Shown: positions 5,810 through 14,728 of the stretch, piece after piece
Numbering within the stretch: position 1 is the first letter of the stretch
How the letters are laid out: every line of letters starts with the position of its first letter
Virus record (IMG/VR): IMGVR_UViG_3300028025_000017
Location: 1 to 31,924 of that record
Reading direction: 5' to 3' (one strand)
DNA: 31,924 nt
From: a virus
Position numbers and translations under genes: made by a program
Notes under the pieces: model-generated
The model's input: the letters and a program-made list of their open reading frames with translations, nothing else
The model's database searches: none
Told to the model about the DNA's origin: nothing

Positions 5810-6076
5810 ATGTTTGAGAAAGGAAAATCAGGTAATCCAAACGGAAGGCCCGTTGGTACCGTAAGTGAAAAGGTCAAGATGTGGAATGAATTAGGTGAGT
5901 GGTTTACGCAGGAAGGTGCAGCCAAGTGTATGCGCATTATGAACGATATGGAGGATGAAGAATACATCAAACACTACACTGCGCTACTCGAATACTTCAA
6001 ACCAAAACAAGCACGTGTAACACATGCTGGTGACGAAAAAGCACCGGTAGTAATTAACGTGCATTCGGACTTGTAA
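5810..6076 (+). CDS. Terminase small subunit-like protein (DUF5681-type N-terminus)
   Basis: The 88-residue protein begins FEKGKSGNPNGRPVGTVSEK, the G-x-SGNP-x-GRP signature of the DUF5681 family and of many Bacteroidota phage small terminases. The middle (RIMNDMEDEEYIKHYTALLE then YFKPKQAR) matches the family pattern I recall. It probably recognises packaging sites and feeds DNA to the large terminase at 29074-30372. Unusually, that partner is on the opposite strand in the other arm. The protein is short for a small terminase, and no clear helix-turn-helix is seen, so the call is probable rather than certain. Confidence 0.6.
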   Translation: MFEKGKSGNPNGRPVGTVSEKVKMWNELGEWFTQEGAAKCMRIMNDMEDEEYIKHYTALLEYFKPKQARVTHAGDEKAPVVINVHSDL

Positions 6077-6110
6077 CAAAAAGTAAGCAAAAACTACAAT
6101 ACAACAGAGC

Positions 6111-6713
6111 ATGAAATTAAACTTTAGCATAGCAGCTAACGCAAAAGGCATCACGCTGAACCAATACATCGACTATCAAAATGCAGTCGATAAGGTGGAA
6201 CAGGTGCGCATCATTACAGGCAAAAGCACAGAGAGCATTCGCCTGCTACAGGTGCATGTGATAGATGAAATCATTGACCAGTTTGAAGCTGCCATAAGAC
6301 TAACGAGCCAAGACTTCGAACGTACGGTGCGCATAGGTGCATACGAGTTAGGGTTTATTCCTGATTTGAGTTCAATGTCTTTTGGTGAATACGTGGATTT
6401 GGATAGCGCATGTGGTGACATCTACAAGGATGGTAAGATTATGGGCGAAGCTGCGCACAAAATGATGTCTATCCTATACCGCCCTATCGTAGCAAAGTTT
6501 GGTAAGTATTACGACATCGAGCCATACAAGACTAATGACAAACGCAAATACGAAGGCGCAGTAAGTGAATTGACTTTAGATCATGTGTTGAATACGCTGC
6601 TTTTTTTTTCGACTTTAGAAATAGAACTATACAACGATTCCCTCGTCTATTTGGCAAAGGAGATAACGGAGATAGTGAAGGAGATGAAGGAACAACAACC
6701 CCCGATGGATTAG
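6111..6713 (+). CDS. Tail assembly chaperone, short (0-frame) form
   Basis: The 200-residue protein fits the tail-assembly-chaperone type of Bacteroidota siphoviruses: an N-terminal helical domain, a central MSFGEYVDLDSACGDIYKDG segment (about 89-108), MMSILYRPIV, and a C-terminal helix (LFFSTLEIELYNDSLVYLAK). Like lambda gpG it would bind the tape measure during tail assembly. It is followed at once by a -1-frame extension without its own ATG, and contains a T9 tract (6601-6609) ideal for a -1 slip. The tape measure itself is 8 kb downstream, which is not the usual adjacency. Confidence 0.65.
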   Translation: MKLNFSIAANAKGITLNQYIDYQNAVDKVEQVRIITGKSTESIRLLQVHVIDEIIDQFEAAIRLTSQDFERTVRIGAYELGFIPDLSSMSFGEYVDLDSACGDIYKDGKIMGEAAHKMMSILYRPIVAKFGKYYDIEPYKTNDKRKYEGAVSELTLDHVLNTLLFFSTLEIELYNDSLVYLAKEITEIVKEMKEQQPPMD

Positions 6714-6877
6714 GTGTGTACGGATGGTTCCATATTATCGAATCTTTGGCAGATAGGGACATATCAAAGTTTGATGCAGTAACGGAGCGCAGGTGTTATG
6801 AAGTGTTTACGCACTTAACGTATTTAGCAGATTACGTTTATGTGCAGAAAATGGAAATGAAAAAAAGGAATAGATGA
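6608..6877 (+). CDS. Tail assembly chaperone, -1 frameshift extension (GT-like)
   Basis: The -1 frame is open from the T9 tract to TGA at 6875-6877 and ends with GLGVYGWFHIIESLADRDIS, KFDAVTERRCYEVFTHLTYL and ADYVYVQK, the pattern of the second domain of frameshifted chaperones. No ATG opens it before the last few codons; a GTG lies at 6716. Sliding on T TTT TTT at 6602-6608 would give a 255-residue fusion with 6111-6608. A C5 run at 6699-6703 near the 0-frame stop is a second possible slip site and would retain more of the 0-frame helix. The stop overlaps the ATG of the next gene. Confidence 0.65.
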   Translation, partial: FDFRNRTIQRFPRLFGKGDNGDSEGDEGTTTPDGLGVYGWFHIIESLADRDISKFDAVTERRCYEVFTHLTYLADYVYVQKMEMKKRNR

Positions 6878-9564
6878 CAAGCTATAACTACAGCTATAAC
6901 GTTTTAATCAATCGCTTGGAAGCATTCGCAGCCGGGCACTTTTTGATTAAACGTTTCACACATGGGCAAATTGACTTAGCAGACCAACTGCAGGACGATC
7001 AATATCCGTTTATGCATGTAACACCTGACACAATCACACCGATTCAGGGTGGTATGCAGTTCGGATTCATGATCATGTTTGCCGATATTCCACGCGATAA
7101 AGAATACAAAGCAGAATACCAGCGCGAAGTGATAAGCGATTGCGTGCGATTAGGTCAAGACTTGATAGCAGAAGTGCGCAACGGATTAGAGTTGTTCGGA
7201 TTCGATGTTCAGCTGGTCAACAATCCAACGTTTGAACCCTTTATCGAAGAGTATAAAAACACAGTCACAGGTGTAGCCTTCACGATTCAATTAGAAGTAC
7301 CGTGGGATTGGAGCGCGTGTGATATCCCTGCAGTATGGGCAGTAGGTGGTTCATCAAGTGGTGGAAGCGGAACAGGTTACGGCTTGACACTACGCACGAA
7401 TGGAGTAGATAATGCTGTGCAGAACATCCTCGATTTAGTCGAAGGCACGAACGTAACCATAACTGACAACGGAGATGGAAGCGTTACGATAGATGCAGCA
7501 GGTGGAGGAGGAGGAGGTGGTGAATATGTGAGTACCGAATGGAACGCAAACCACACAACGGCACAAGGCAATCCTTATCAAATAGGTGACCGCGTTTGGT
7601 ACAATGGCAGCGTGTATCGATGCATAGCAAACAACGATGGAATCAATCCAACGAATCCAACGTACTGGACTTTGCAAGCTGTTGGTTACCGCTTACGTCA
7701 AACGCCTGTTGATTGGAACGCAACAAGCGGTGACTATCAAATACTGAACAAGCCAAACATTCCTGATTCGCTTGATGATCTATTGCCCGGTACAACTAAA
7801 GGTCAATTGATACAGCATGATGGCACAAATTGGGAAGTGATTAGTGGGCTTGCTATTGATGAATTGTTAGATGTGCAAATCACTACACCTGCCAATGGTG
7901 ATGCATTGATTTACGATAGTGGTACAAGTAAATTTGAGAACACACCACTTGCAGCTGTTGCCACCTCAGGCGATTATAACGACCTATCGAATCTACCTAC
8001 CATACCAACCAACCTTGATGACTTAGCTGATGTAAACGCACCAACACCTTCGAACGGGCAGGTGCTAAGTTATAACAGCACTTCAGGAGATTGGGTAGCT
8101 GTTACACCTTCTTCAGGTGGTTCAGTTACATCAGTAGGGCTTACGATGCCTGCACCAACTAACGCAGCATTTAGTGTAAGTGGTTCACCTGTTACAACTT
8201 CAGGCACACTTGCGGTTGCAGCTAACGGCACAACTGATCAATACATTGATGGAACAGGTGCGCTGCGCACGCTTCCTTCAACAGGTGGAGGTGGTGGACA
8301 GGTTTTCTATTTTAATGGTAATGTTTCGCAGGGCACTATCGGTGGAAATGCTTACTACGAGTTAGGCACAGCAGCCAATACAGGACCAGCAGCAGATTTC
8401 ACACGCGCGACAACAGGTGTGATTGCCCGGTTCATTACCGATGTAGGCTCACCTAACCACGTTCTGATTCCTGCAGGTGTGTGGACTATCGATGTGTATT
8501 TGAGTGAAACAGGTGGTGGTGCTAACCATGCGCAGATACTTGCAAAGCTTTACACCTACAACGGCAGCACGTTCACGCTGGTAGCTACTTCCACAATGGA
8601 AGAAATCACAAATGGCAACGTTCCTGATTTGTATAGCTTTACTATATCAGTACCTACCACAGTAACAGCTGCAAGCGATCGCATCCACATTGAATTCGAT
8701 ATTCAAAACACGAATGGTAAGACTGTTACTTTATATACTGAAGATGGGCGCATAGGCGAAGTGCATACTACCTACGCAATCGGAATCAGTTCTTTGAATG
8801 GCTTAACTGAAAGCACGCAGAACTTTGCAACAGGTACAGCAGGTACTGACTTTGGAATAAGCAGCGCAGGTAGCACGCATACATTCAACCTGCCAACAGC
8901 ATCTGCAGCAAATCGCGGTGCATTGAGCAGCGCAGATTGGTCAACGTTCAATGGCAAGCTAACAGGCAATGCACCAATAACAGGTGCAACAGCTACAAAA
9001 ATAACATACGATAGCAAAGGACTTGTAACTGCAGGCACATCACTTTCAGCAGGCGATATGCCAACAGGCATTGATGCAGCTAACATCGGAACCGGTTCAG
9101 TATCGAACACCGAATTTGGTTATTTGGATGGTGTGACTTCAGCGATTCAAACGCAAATCAATAATAAGAAGGATAGTTTAGCATATGGAAACGTGTATGC
9201 TGTAACAGTTGGTGGATCGTCCACCGTATTCGCTGCGATTTCGGGTCTTACAACCTTTAACGCTACCGAATCCAACCGACACTTTGCAGTACCTGTAGCT
9301 GGTACTATAAAGAACTTTTACGTGAAGATGAGCGGAACGCAAAGTGCAACAGGTACGCTTGTGATTACGATTCGTAATAACGCAACATCAAGTGCTGTAA
9401 CTGTTACCGTATCAAGTGCTGATGGCGCTTCTCCAACAAAAAGCGATAACGTCAATAGCTTAAGCATAGCAGCGGGTGATTTGTTGTCGATTCAGTTGGT
9501 CAACAATGCTACTGTTACAAGTGCTTCCGTTGTGTCTATGTCATTTATAATTGAACGCACCTAA
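6874..9564 (+). CDS. Tail fibre with an N-terminal tail-terminator-like domain and a chitin-binding-like module
   Basis: The 896-residue protein has several parts. Residues 1-155 look like a small tail-terminator or neck protein (FMHVTPDTITPIQGGMQFGF ... FTIQLEVPWDWSACD). A Ser/Gly linker (158-170) leads to a beta segment (VEGTNVTITDNGDGSVTIDA), a G7 linker, and a carbohydrate-binding-module-like unit (YQIGDRVWYNGSVYRCIANN). Next come fibre repeats (SGDYNDLSNLPTIPTNLDDL and relatives) and common tail-fibre blocks (TKITYDSKGLVTAGTSLSAG). The C-terminal 130 residues are a beta-rich tip. It probably recognises the host surface, while the N-terminal domain sits in the tail. ATGA overlap upstream and TAATG coupling downstream. 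Confidence 0.78.
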   Translation: MTSYNYSYNVLINRLEAFAAGHFLIKRFTHGQIDLADQLQDDQYPFMHVTPDTITPIQGGMQFGFMIMFADIPRDKEYKAEYQREVISDCVRLGQDLIAEVRNGLELFGFDVQLVNNPTFEPFIEEYKNTVTGVAFTIQLEVPWDWSACDIPAVWAVGGSSSGGSGTGYGLTLRTNGVDNAVQNILDLVEGTNVTITDNGDGSVTIDAAGGGGGGGEYVSTEWNANHTTAQGNPYQIGDRVWYNGSVYRCIANNDGINPTNPTYWTLQAVGYRLRQTPVDWNATSGDYQILNKPNIPDSLDDLLPGTTKGQLIQHDGTNWEVISGLAIDELLDVQITTPANGDALIYDSGTSKFENTPLAAVATSGDYNDLSNLPTIPTNLDDLADVNAPTPSNGQVLSYNSTSGDWVAVTPSSGGSVTSVGLTMPAPTNAAFSVSGSPVTTSGTLAVAANGTTDQYIDGTGALRTLPSTGGGGGQVFYFNGNVSQGTIGGNAYYELGTAANTGPAADFTRATTGVIARFITDVGSPNHVLIPAGVWTIDVYLSETGGGANHAQILAKLYTYNGSTFTLVATSTMEEITNGNVPDLYSFTISVPTTVTAASDRIHIEFDIQNTNGKTVTLYTEDGRIGEVHTTYAIGISSLNGLTESTQNFATGTAGTDFGISSAGSTHTFNLPTASAANRGALSSADWSTFNGKLTGNAPITGATATKITYDSKGLVTAGTSLSAGDMPTGIDAANIGTGSVSNTEFGYLDGVTSAIQTQINNKKDSLAYGNVYAVTVGGSSTVFAAISGLTTFNATESNRHFAVPVAGTIKNFYVKMSGTQSATGTLVITIRNNATSSAVTVTVSSADGASPTKSDNVNSLSIAAGDLLSIQLVNNATVTSASVVSMSFIIERT

Positions 9565-10094
9565 TGGCGAGTGAGTTTGAGAAAATATTAAATGAATATG
9601 CAGCAACAGTAGTCGAGCGTGCACAATCTAACCTGCGCATTAAAAGACGTGTGCGTGGCAAGATTGTCAATCGCGTTTCATCGGGCAATTTGCTGAACTC
9701 ATTAGTGTACAAAATCAAAATTCGCTATGGTAAGCCAACTATTGATTTCACCGTAGACAATGATGCAGCTGGCAAATATGCAGATGTTATTGAGTTCGGG
9801 CGCAAACCATATCCGGGACAACCAACTAAACGCCCACCTTACAAGGACATCATGGAATGGATTCGAATGAAGCCGTTAAAGTTGCGCAATAGACAGGGCG
9901 AATTCATTAAGTCAACAGAGAGCGCAATTAAAAGTGCTGCTATTGCTATTGCAAAAAGCATTGGTGAACGTGGTATTGAAGGCATCAACTACTACGGTGA
10001 AGCGATAGACGATACATGGGACGATTACAAGGATAAGCTGATGGATGCTTACGTAAAAGACATTGAACAAAGATTATTACTAAATAAAAGATAA
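9564..10094 (+). CDS. HK97 gp10-like connector/tail completion protein
   Basis: The 176-residue basic protein has the pattern of HK97-gp10-like neck proteins: an N-terminal helix, NLLNSLVYKIKI then a strand, the segment DNDAAGKYADVIEFGRKPYP (about 64-83) typical of the family, and a C-terminal helical part. It would act at the head-tail joint or tail end. It is coupled by TAATG to the fibre gene before it and to the tail gene after it, within the tail module. Confidence 0.72.
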   Translation: MASEFEKILNEYAATVVERAQSNLRIKRRVRGKIVNRVSSGNLLNSLVYKIKIRYGKPTIDFTVDNDAAGKYADVIEFGRKPYPGQPTKRPPYKDIMEWIRMKPLKLRNRQGEFIKSTESAIKSAAIAIAKSIGERGIEGINYYGEAIDDTWDDYKDKLMDAYVKDIEQRLLLNKR

Positions 10095-11383
10095 TGGCAT
10101 TAACAATCGTAGATGAGCCCTTCAATTGGGTAGTGCGTGGTCAAAAAATTATGCTGATTGCATCGAGCACAGAAGTAGCGCAGCAAGGTTTTCGCTATGG
10201 CTTAAATATTACCGTTGATGCTAAGACGTACACGTTCTATTTGTCACCTGCTCCTGACAATAACATGTACTTCGATATTGCGCCACTTGTGGATGATTTA
10301 CGCAACCAGCAATATCATTTTGGAACGGATAACACCATTGACGATTTAAGCAAGTATGCATTGAGCGCATCCATAACTGAATGGTGGTTAGTGGGTGGTG
10401 TGCTTACAGAGAATGAAGGTAGTGAGGTAACTATGGAAGGGCGCATTGTGATCAATGGTTACTATCAAGTATTCGATGGTTACAAGCCAAATCCTGAAAT
10501 AGGAGTGGATGATATTAAATACGTGCTGCAAGTAAGCTTTAACTATGGAATGAGTGACCGCAAGTATGGTACGCATTCGTGGTATTTAGCACCGACTTGG
10601 GGAGCAGGCAATCCAACAGCGCAAAACATAGTGTGGATTCCTTCATATGAAACGGATTATGGAACGTTGAGCATACCAGGCAACCCAACCTACATGTTCA
10701 ATAACCTTGTGGACAATGTGCGTATTAATTTAGTCAAAGCTGATGGAACAACACTTACCGAAACGATATCATTGAATGGGTATGATATTGAAGCTTTGCC
10801 TGTCTATCCAGCTAACATGAATGACTGGACAGGTGCATGGTCAATTAAACCAAATGAAAACGACAATCCCGGTTGGAGATATTACGAAGTGTTTGCCCGA
10901 ACAGGAGGCGCACAATCAAGTGTAAAGTATCGCTTTTATAATGCAGCTTACTATGGGCAGAAGGATTGCCACAATGATGTGATTCGTTTGGGATGGGTAA
11001 ACAGTCGTGGCGGTTGGGACTACTTTAACTTCATCAAGAAATCGGAAATGAATGATGAGATTGACCGCAAGAAATATCGTAAAGTATTATTCAATAATAC
11101 AACAAGCGTGTTCAGCAAAGACGATCGCGGATTGTTTGAGCGTAGAAACTTAGTCCAACAAGTGTTGACAGTAACAAGTGACTACATTCAGGAAGGCGAG
11201 TTCTTATTCCTGCGCTCATTACTTGTGAGCAATCAAGTTGTATGGTTAACTGAACGTAACGGTGAGAACATTGCGCTGCCTGTCAACTTAGATGACACCA
11301 CCTATACCGAACGTAAGACACGCGATGGCAAGCTTTACAACCTATCTTTGAAAGTGAGAATGGCAAACGAATACTGGACATAA
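10094..11383 (+). CDS. Tail/baseplate structural protein
   Basis: The 429-residue protein is rich in beta strand and aromatic residues. It starts MALTIVDEPFNWVVRGQKIM and includes FDIAPLVDDLRNQQYHFG and VIRLGWVNSRGGWDYFNFIK. I recall similar proteins between the gp10-like protein and the large tail protein in Bacteroidota siphoviruses, where they are virion tail components, but I cannot name the part. Position between the connector and the 1056-residue tail protein supports a distal tail or baseplate role. No enzyme motif is visible. Confidence 0.65.
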   Translation: MALTIVDEPFNWVVRGQKIMLIASSTEVAQQGFRYGLNITVDAKTYTFYLSPAPDNNMYFDIAPLVDDLRNQQYHFGTDNTIDDLSKYALSASITEWWLVGGVLTENEGSEVTMEGRIVINGYYQVFDGYKPNPEIGVDDIKYVLQVSFNYGMSDRKYGTHSWYLAPTWGAGNPTAQNIVWIPSYETDYGTLSIPGNPTYMFNNLVDNVRINLVKADGTTLTETISLNGYDIEALPVYPANMNDWTGAWSIKPNENDNPGWRYYEVFARTGGAQSSVKYRFYNAAYYGQKDCHNDVIRLGWVNSRGGWDYFNFIKKSEMNDEIDRKKYRKVLFNNTTSVFSKDDRGLFERRNLVQQVLTVTSDYIQEGEFLFLRSLLVSNQVVWLTERNGENIALPVNLDDTTYTERKTRDGKLYNLSLKVRMANEYWT

Positions 11384-11384
11384 C

Positions 11385-14300
11385 ATGAACGGAGAAGTAC
11401 AACTGATAGTAAATAATATAGGACCTGCGAACGTTGCGAGCATGAGCAATGATCCAACGCTCATGGGTATTGGTGCGCTATCGCGATTTGTCGTTACAAG
11501 CTCACCTGAAATTGCAGCCTTACCATTATCGCAACCTATTACTATTTACAATGCGGCAGGTGACAGCGTAACCAAAACGCTAAACTCGATGGTTGTGGAT
11601 TCACCTGTGCCAGGTCAAACTCGATTAAACCTTTCAGGTACATGGGCAGATGATTATTCAGCTGCGGCAGGTGGTTATATTATTGTGCAAACAGGCACGC
11701 AATACTATCTTGACTTATTCGAAAACGAAAGCATATCGCAGAACTGGAAGTTTCAAGACTTATCCAACTTCACAGCGCAGGGTGCGTTCAGTCGTGAGTT
11801 CCGTATACCTATGTCCGATAATAATATCAAAGCTATCGGTGCTTTATTCGATACTAACTGCGAACAGGGTGCGGAAAACTATTTCTTCTACAAACTGCCT
11901 GCTGAGATTCGCGTAGATACGCTGCCTATTGCCACAGGTTATTTGCGTGTACGCAAGGTATACAAGCAAATGAATCGAATCAACGAAGTAGAAGTAGCCT
12001 TCTATGCTGAAACACCTGATTTGGTGCGCACAATTGGTGAAAAGAAGCTAAGTGATATTGCTGCGCTGGCAGATTTAAATGAAGTAGTTAACTACGCCAA
12101 CGTCACAACCGAGACAGCTGATAGAGTTTGGGCTTTGTGTGATCGTGGGCAAAAGTGGAGCAATGATGGTAGCGCAGGTTCACGCCCTATATACGATGAA
12201 AACAATCCTTTGTATGCATCGGATTTAACACCTGCAGTTAGCTGGTGGTATTTGCTGCGTAACATCGTAACGGAAGCAGGCTTCGAGCTTGTTGCATCTT
12301 CACTTGAGAATATCATTGAAGATTACTACATGCCATTTTGCAACACACCGCAGATTCAAAATCTTGACATCTCGAATCAATACTTCTTTGCCGCTTACAA
12401 TACAGCAAACCAACCATTGTCAACAGCTGGAATTCAACCATACAATTCAAATGCTGAAATATTTGATAACAATGGCGACTTTAATACCGGCACATATACA
12501 TACACAGTCCCAATTACAGGGCAATATACCTTCCGTGTTTATTTAAAACTTAGTGTAACAGGAAGTGCAGGCAATATAGCTTCTTACATTTCGATTAATA
12601 ACGTTCCACAATTTATCCAAACTAACTTTGTTTCACCAAATAACAGCGATAACACAATTGAATTTTTAGTTACTCGCACACTTACTGTTGGTGATACCGT
12701 TCAATATGAGATTAGGGGAAATCTTGGTGGAGTAGTTGCTACCATATTAGCCAGCACCGGTGCAAATAATGAAAGCAGGTTTGAACTTGTAAGTGCGAAT
12801 CTATTTTACGGTGCAACCATCAACTATTCAGCTAACGCACCCGACATGCGCCAAATTGATTTCGTTAATGACGTAATCAAGATGCATAACTGCGCTATCG
12901 TGCCAAGTCGTGTAGTACCTAATCGCATTGCAATCGTGCCACAAAATAACTATTTGGGCACAGGGGATGTGATAGACTGGACAAGCAAGCTGGATATATC
13001 AAAAGATGTTACTATCAGTAGCACGGTTGATCTGCAAAAGGCAAAGTTTCAATTTACCTATACCGCAGGCGAAGACGTTTATAGCAAGTTGTATAAAGAT
13101 AACAATCGCGTATATGGCGATTATCAAGAAGAAGGATATACCATTAATCCATCGGCTACACCAAGCGACTTTGCTATCGGTGAACAGAAGGTAACACTTG
13201 TGACACGAAGCACACCCGCTGCACTTATCCCGAATACAGCAACACCTATAGCGTGTTTCTATAATGAGCAGCTTGAGTTTAATGCACCCGGTCCACGCGC
13301 TTTATTTCATGCAGGTGATGACAATATCAATCTGTTCAATGATGTAACCAATAGCGCAACGACTACTACTTCTGTTCCTGTCTTAAATCATTACAGCAAT
13401 ATTTACCCAACAATTAATGATACTGATTTAAACTGGGCTCCTGAAATACCGCCGCACGTGGTAACAGTAACAGCTAACCCATACAACAACTTGTTCAATG
13501 CCTATTGGCGCAATTACATGAATGAACTATACTCGCCTGAAGGTCGAATGATGGAAGCATTCTTTGCGCTTGATTTGAAGGATATACTTACCTTCTCTTT
13601 TGCAGATAAGATATGGATACAAGATAGCTACTGGCGCATCCTTGAAATCAGCGACTACAAGGTAGGGTTACAGGAAAGCACGAAGGTTAAACTTCTCAAG
13701 TTTTTAGATCAAGTTAACGACTGTTCATCTACACCTTTTAGTGTAACCGCTAATGGTGAGGTTCAATTTGAAAATGTGGATGGTGACCCTGTTGAAGCGA
13801 CTGAAGATTGTTGTTCACGTTACGGCTACTTTTGGGATGAAGTGAACGGTGTATGCTGGGCATTTAATAATAATGGACAATTCCGTAATTCAATAGTAGC
13901 TAATCAAAGCAATGTATCTACTAACCCCGAATTGCAAGCTTTGAATGGAATCATATTTTCCGTTGTCAATGGTGAAAAAATCGCTATTGAAGAAGGGAAC
14001 TTAAACATGCTCGCTGTCGGTACTGATTTAGAATTGACAAAAGATGTAGGTGGTAGCAATCTATTAGGTAAGAATGTTATTACGAATCTACCCGGCTTGC
14101 ATGTAGGTGGTGGTTATCGCGATGGTGATCCAACTTCAATTTACTACGGATGGGCGCAGTTTGGAATTTTTGTACTACAAAGCTATCCAAATATTACAAC
14201 ATCAGGTCAAGTTATTAATTTAGATATCGAAGGTGTACCGGGTGAATATATAAATCTACCTGATGACACTCTATGGAGTTGTTTTTGGAATGTCACTATC

Positions 14301-14555
14301 AAAGATCCAACAGGCGCAAGTGAAACATCTATTCATCACTTTACACTTGAAAAGATTGCAGGTATTGCCAGCGCCAGCGCAATCACTACGTTAAACACTA
14401 TCGGTGCAATAGGTGCAAATGTGTTCACCTTTGGAATCGATACTACAACCAATACAGCAGAACATCGCATAAATGTTACGTTCACAGGTGGCACTTATCC
14501 TGATGGCTTCTTCATCACTTCATCACTTCAATACCAACAATCAAAAACCACATAA
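11385..14555 (+). CDS. Large tail tip/baseplate protein
   Basis: The 1056-residue protein contains QNWKFQDLSNFTAQGAFSRE and FRIPMSDNNIKAIGALF (about 119-155), a block I recall from large tail proteins of Bacteroidota phages. The N-terminal half looks like a baseplate hub. A jelly-roll-like insert (about 365-475; ITGQYTFRVYLKLSVTGSAG) may bind sugar. The C-terminal 250 residues after SSTPFSVTANGEVQFENVDG form a separate beta domain with a Cys pair (EDCCSRYGYFWD). A role in the tail tip and adsorption is inferred. It is followed by the membrane miniprotein through TAATG. Confidence 0.68.
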   Translation: MNGEVQLIVNNIGPANVASMSNDPTLMGIGALSRFVVTSSPEIAALPLSQPITIYNAAGDSVTKTLNSMVVDSPVPGQTRLNLSGTWADDYSAAAGGYIIVQTGTQYYLDLFENESISQNWKFQDLSNFTAQGAFSREFRIPMSDNNIKAIGALFDTNCEQGAENYFFYKLPAEIRVDTLPIATGYLRVRKVYKQMNRINEVEVAFYAETPDLVRTIGEKKLSDIAALADLNEVVNYANVTTETADRVWALCDRGQKWSNDGSAGSRPIYDENNPLYASDLTPAVSWWYLLRNIVTEAGFELVASSLENIIEDYYMPFCNTPQIQNLDISNQYFFAAYNTANQPLSTAGIQPYNSNAEIFDNNGDFNTGTYTYTVPITGQYTFRVYLKLSVTGSAGNIASYISINNVPQFIQTNFVSPNNSDNTIEFLVTRTLTVGDTVQYEIRGNLGGVVATILASTGANNESRFELVSANLFYGATINYSANAPDMRQIDFVNDVIKMHNCAIVPSRVVPNRIAIVPQNNYLGTGDVIDWTSKLDISKDVTISSTVDLQKAKFQFTYTAGEDVYSKLYKDNNRVYGDYQEEGYTINPSATPSDFAIGEQKVTLVTRSTPAALIPNTATPIACFYNEQLEFNAPGPRALFHAGDDNINLFNDVTNSATTTTSVPVLNHYSNIYPTINDTDLNWAPEIPPHVVTVTANPYNNLFNAYWRNYMNELYSPEGRMMEAFFALDLKDILTFSFADKIWIQDSYWRILEISDYKVGLQESTKVKLLKFLDQVNDCSSTPFSVTANGEVQFENVDGDPVEATEDCCSRYGYFWDEVNGVCWAFNNNGQFRNSIVANQSNVSTNPELQALNGIIFSVVNGEKIAIEEGNLNMLAVGTDLELTKDVGGSNLLGKNVITNLPGLHVGGGYRDGDPTSIYYGWAQFGIFVLQSYPNITTSGQVINLDIEGVPGEYINLPDDTLWSCFWNVTIKDPTGASETSIHHFTLEKIAGIASASAITTLNTIGAIGANVFTFGIDTTTNTAEHRINVTFTGGTYPDGFFITSSLQYQQSKTT

Positions 14556-14728
14556 TGGATTCAATCAAAAACTCAATGCGCTACATCCAGCTTGGAATCG
14601 CAGTAAAGAAACAGCACAACTATTCGCTTCGTAAATGGCAGCGCGTATTGTGGTATATTACGCTGTACACATGGCGCATCTTGCTTGCATCAAGTCTTAT
14701 CCTTTTAATTTATAAACTTATCTACTAA
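14555..14728 (+). CDS. 57-residue single-pass membrane protein
   Basis: This short gene fills the gap between the large tail protein and the tape measure. Start and stop are both TAATG junctions (ATG at 14555, stop at 14726-14728 sharing its last base with the next start), strong evidence that it is translated. The N-terminal half is basic (LGIAVKKQHNYSLRKWQRVL) and residues about 37-55 are hydrophobic (WRILLASSLILLIYKLIY). A membrane protein inside the tail module could take part in DNA entry or lysis, but I do not recognise a family. Confidence 0.65.
   Translation: MDSIKNSMRYIQLGIAVKKQHNYSLRKWQRVLWYITLYTWRILLASSLILLIYKLIY

Noticed and set aside
6601-6609. T9 tract as a simple sequencing error that splits one gene
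   Set aside because: The 0-frame downstream of the tract also gives plausible chaperone sequence up to 6713, and a two-product frameshift is normal for this protein. An error cannot be fully excluded without reads.
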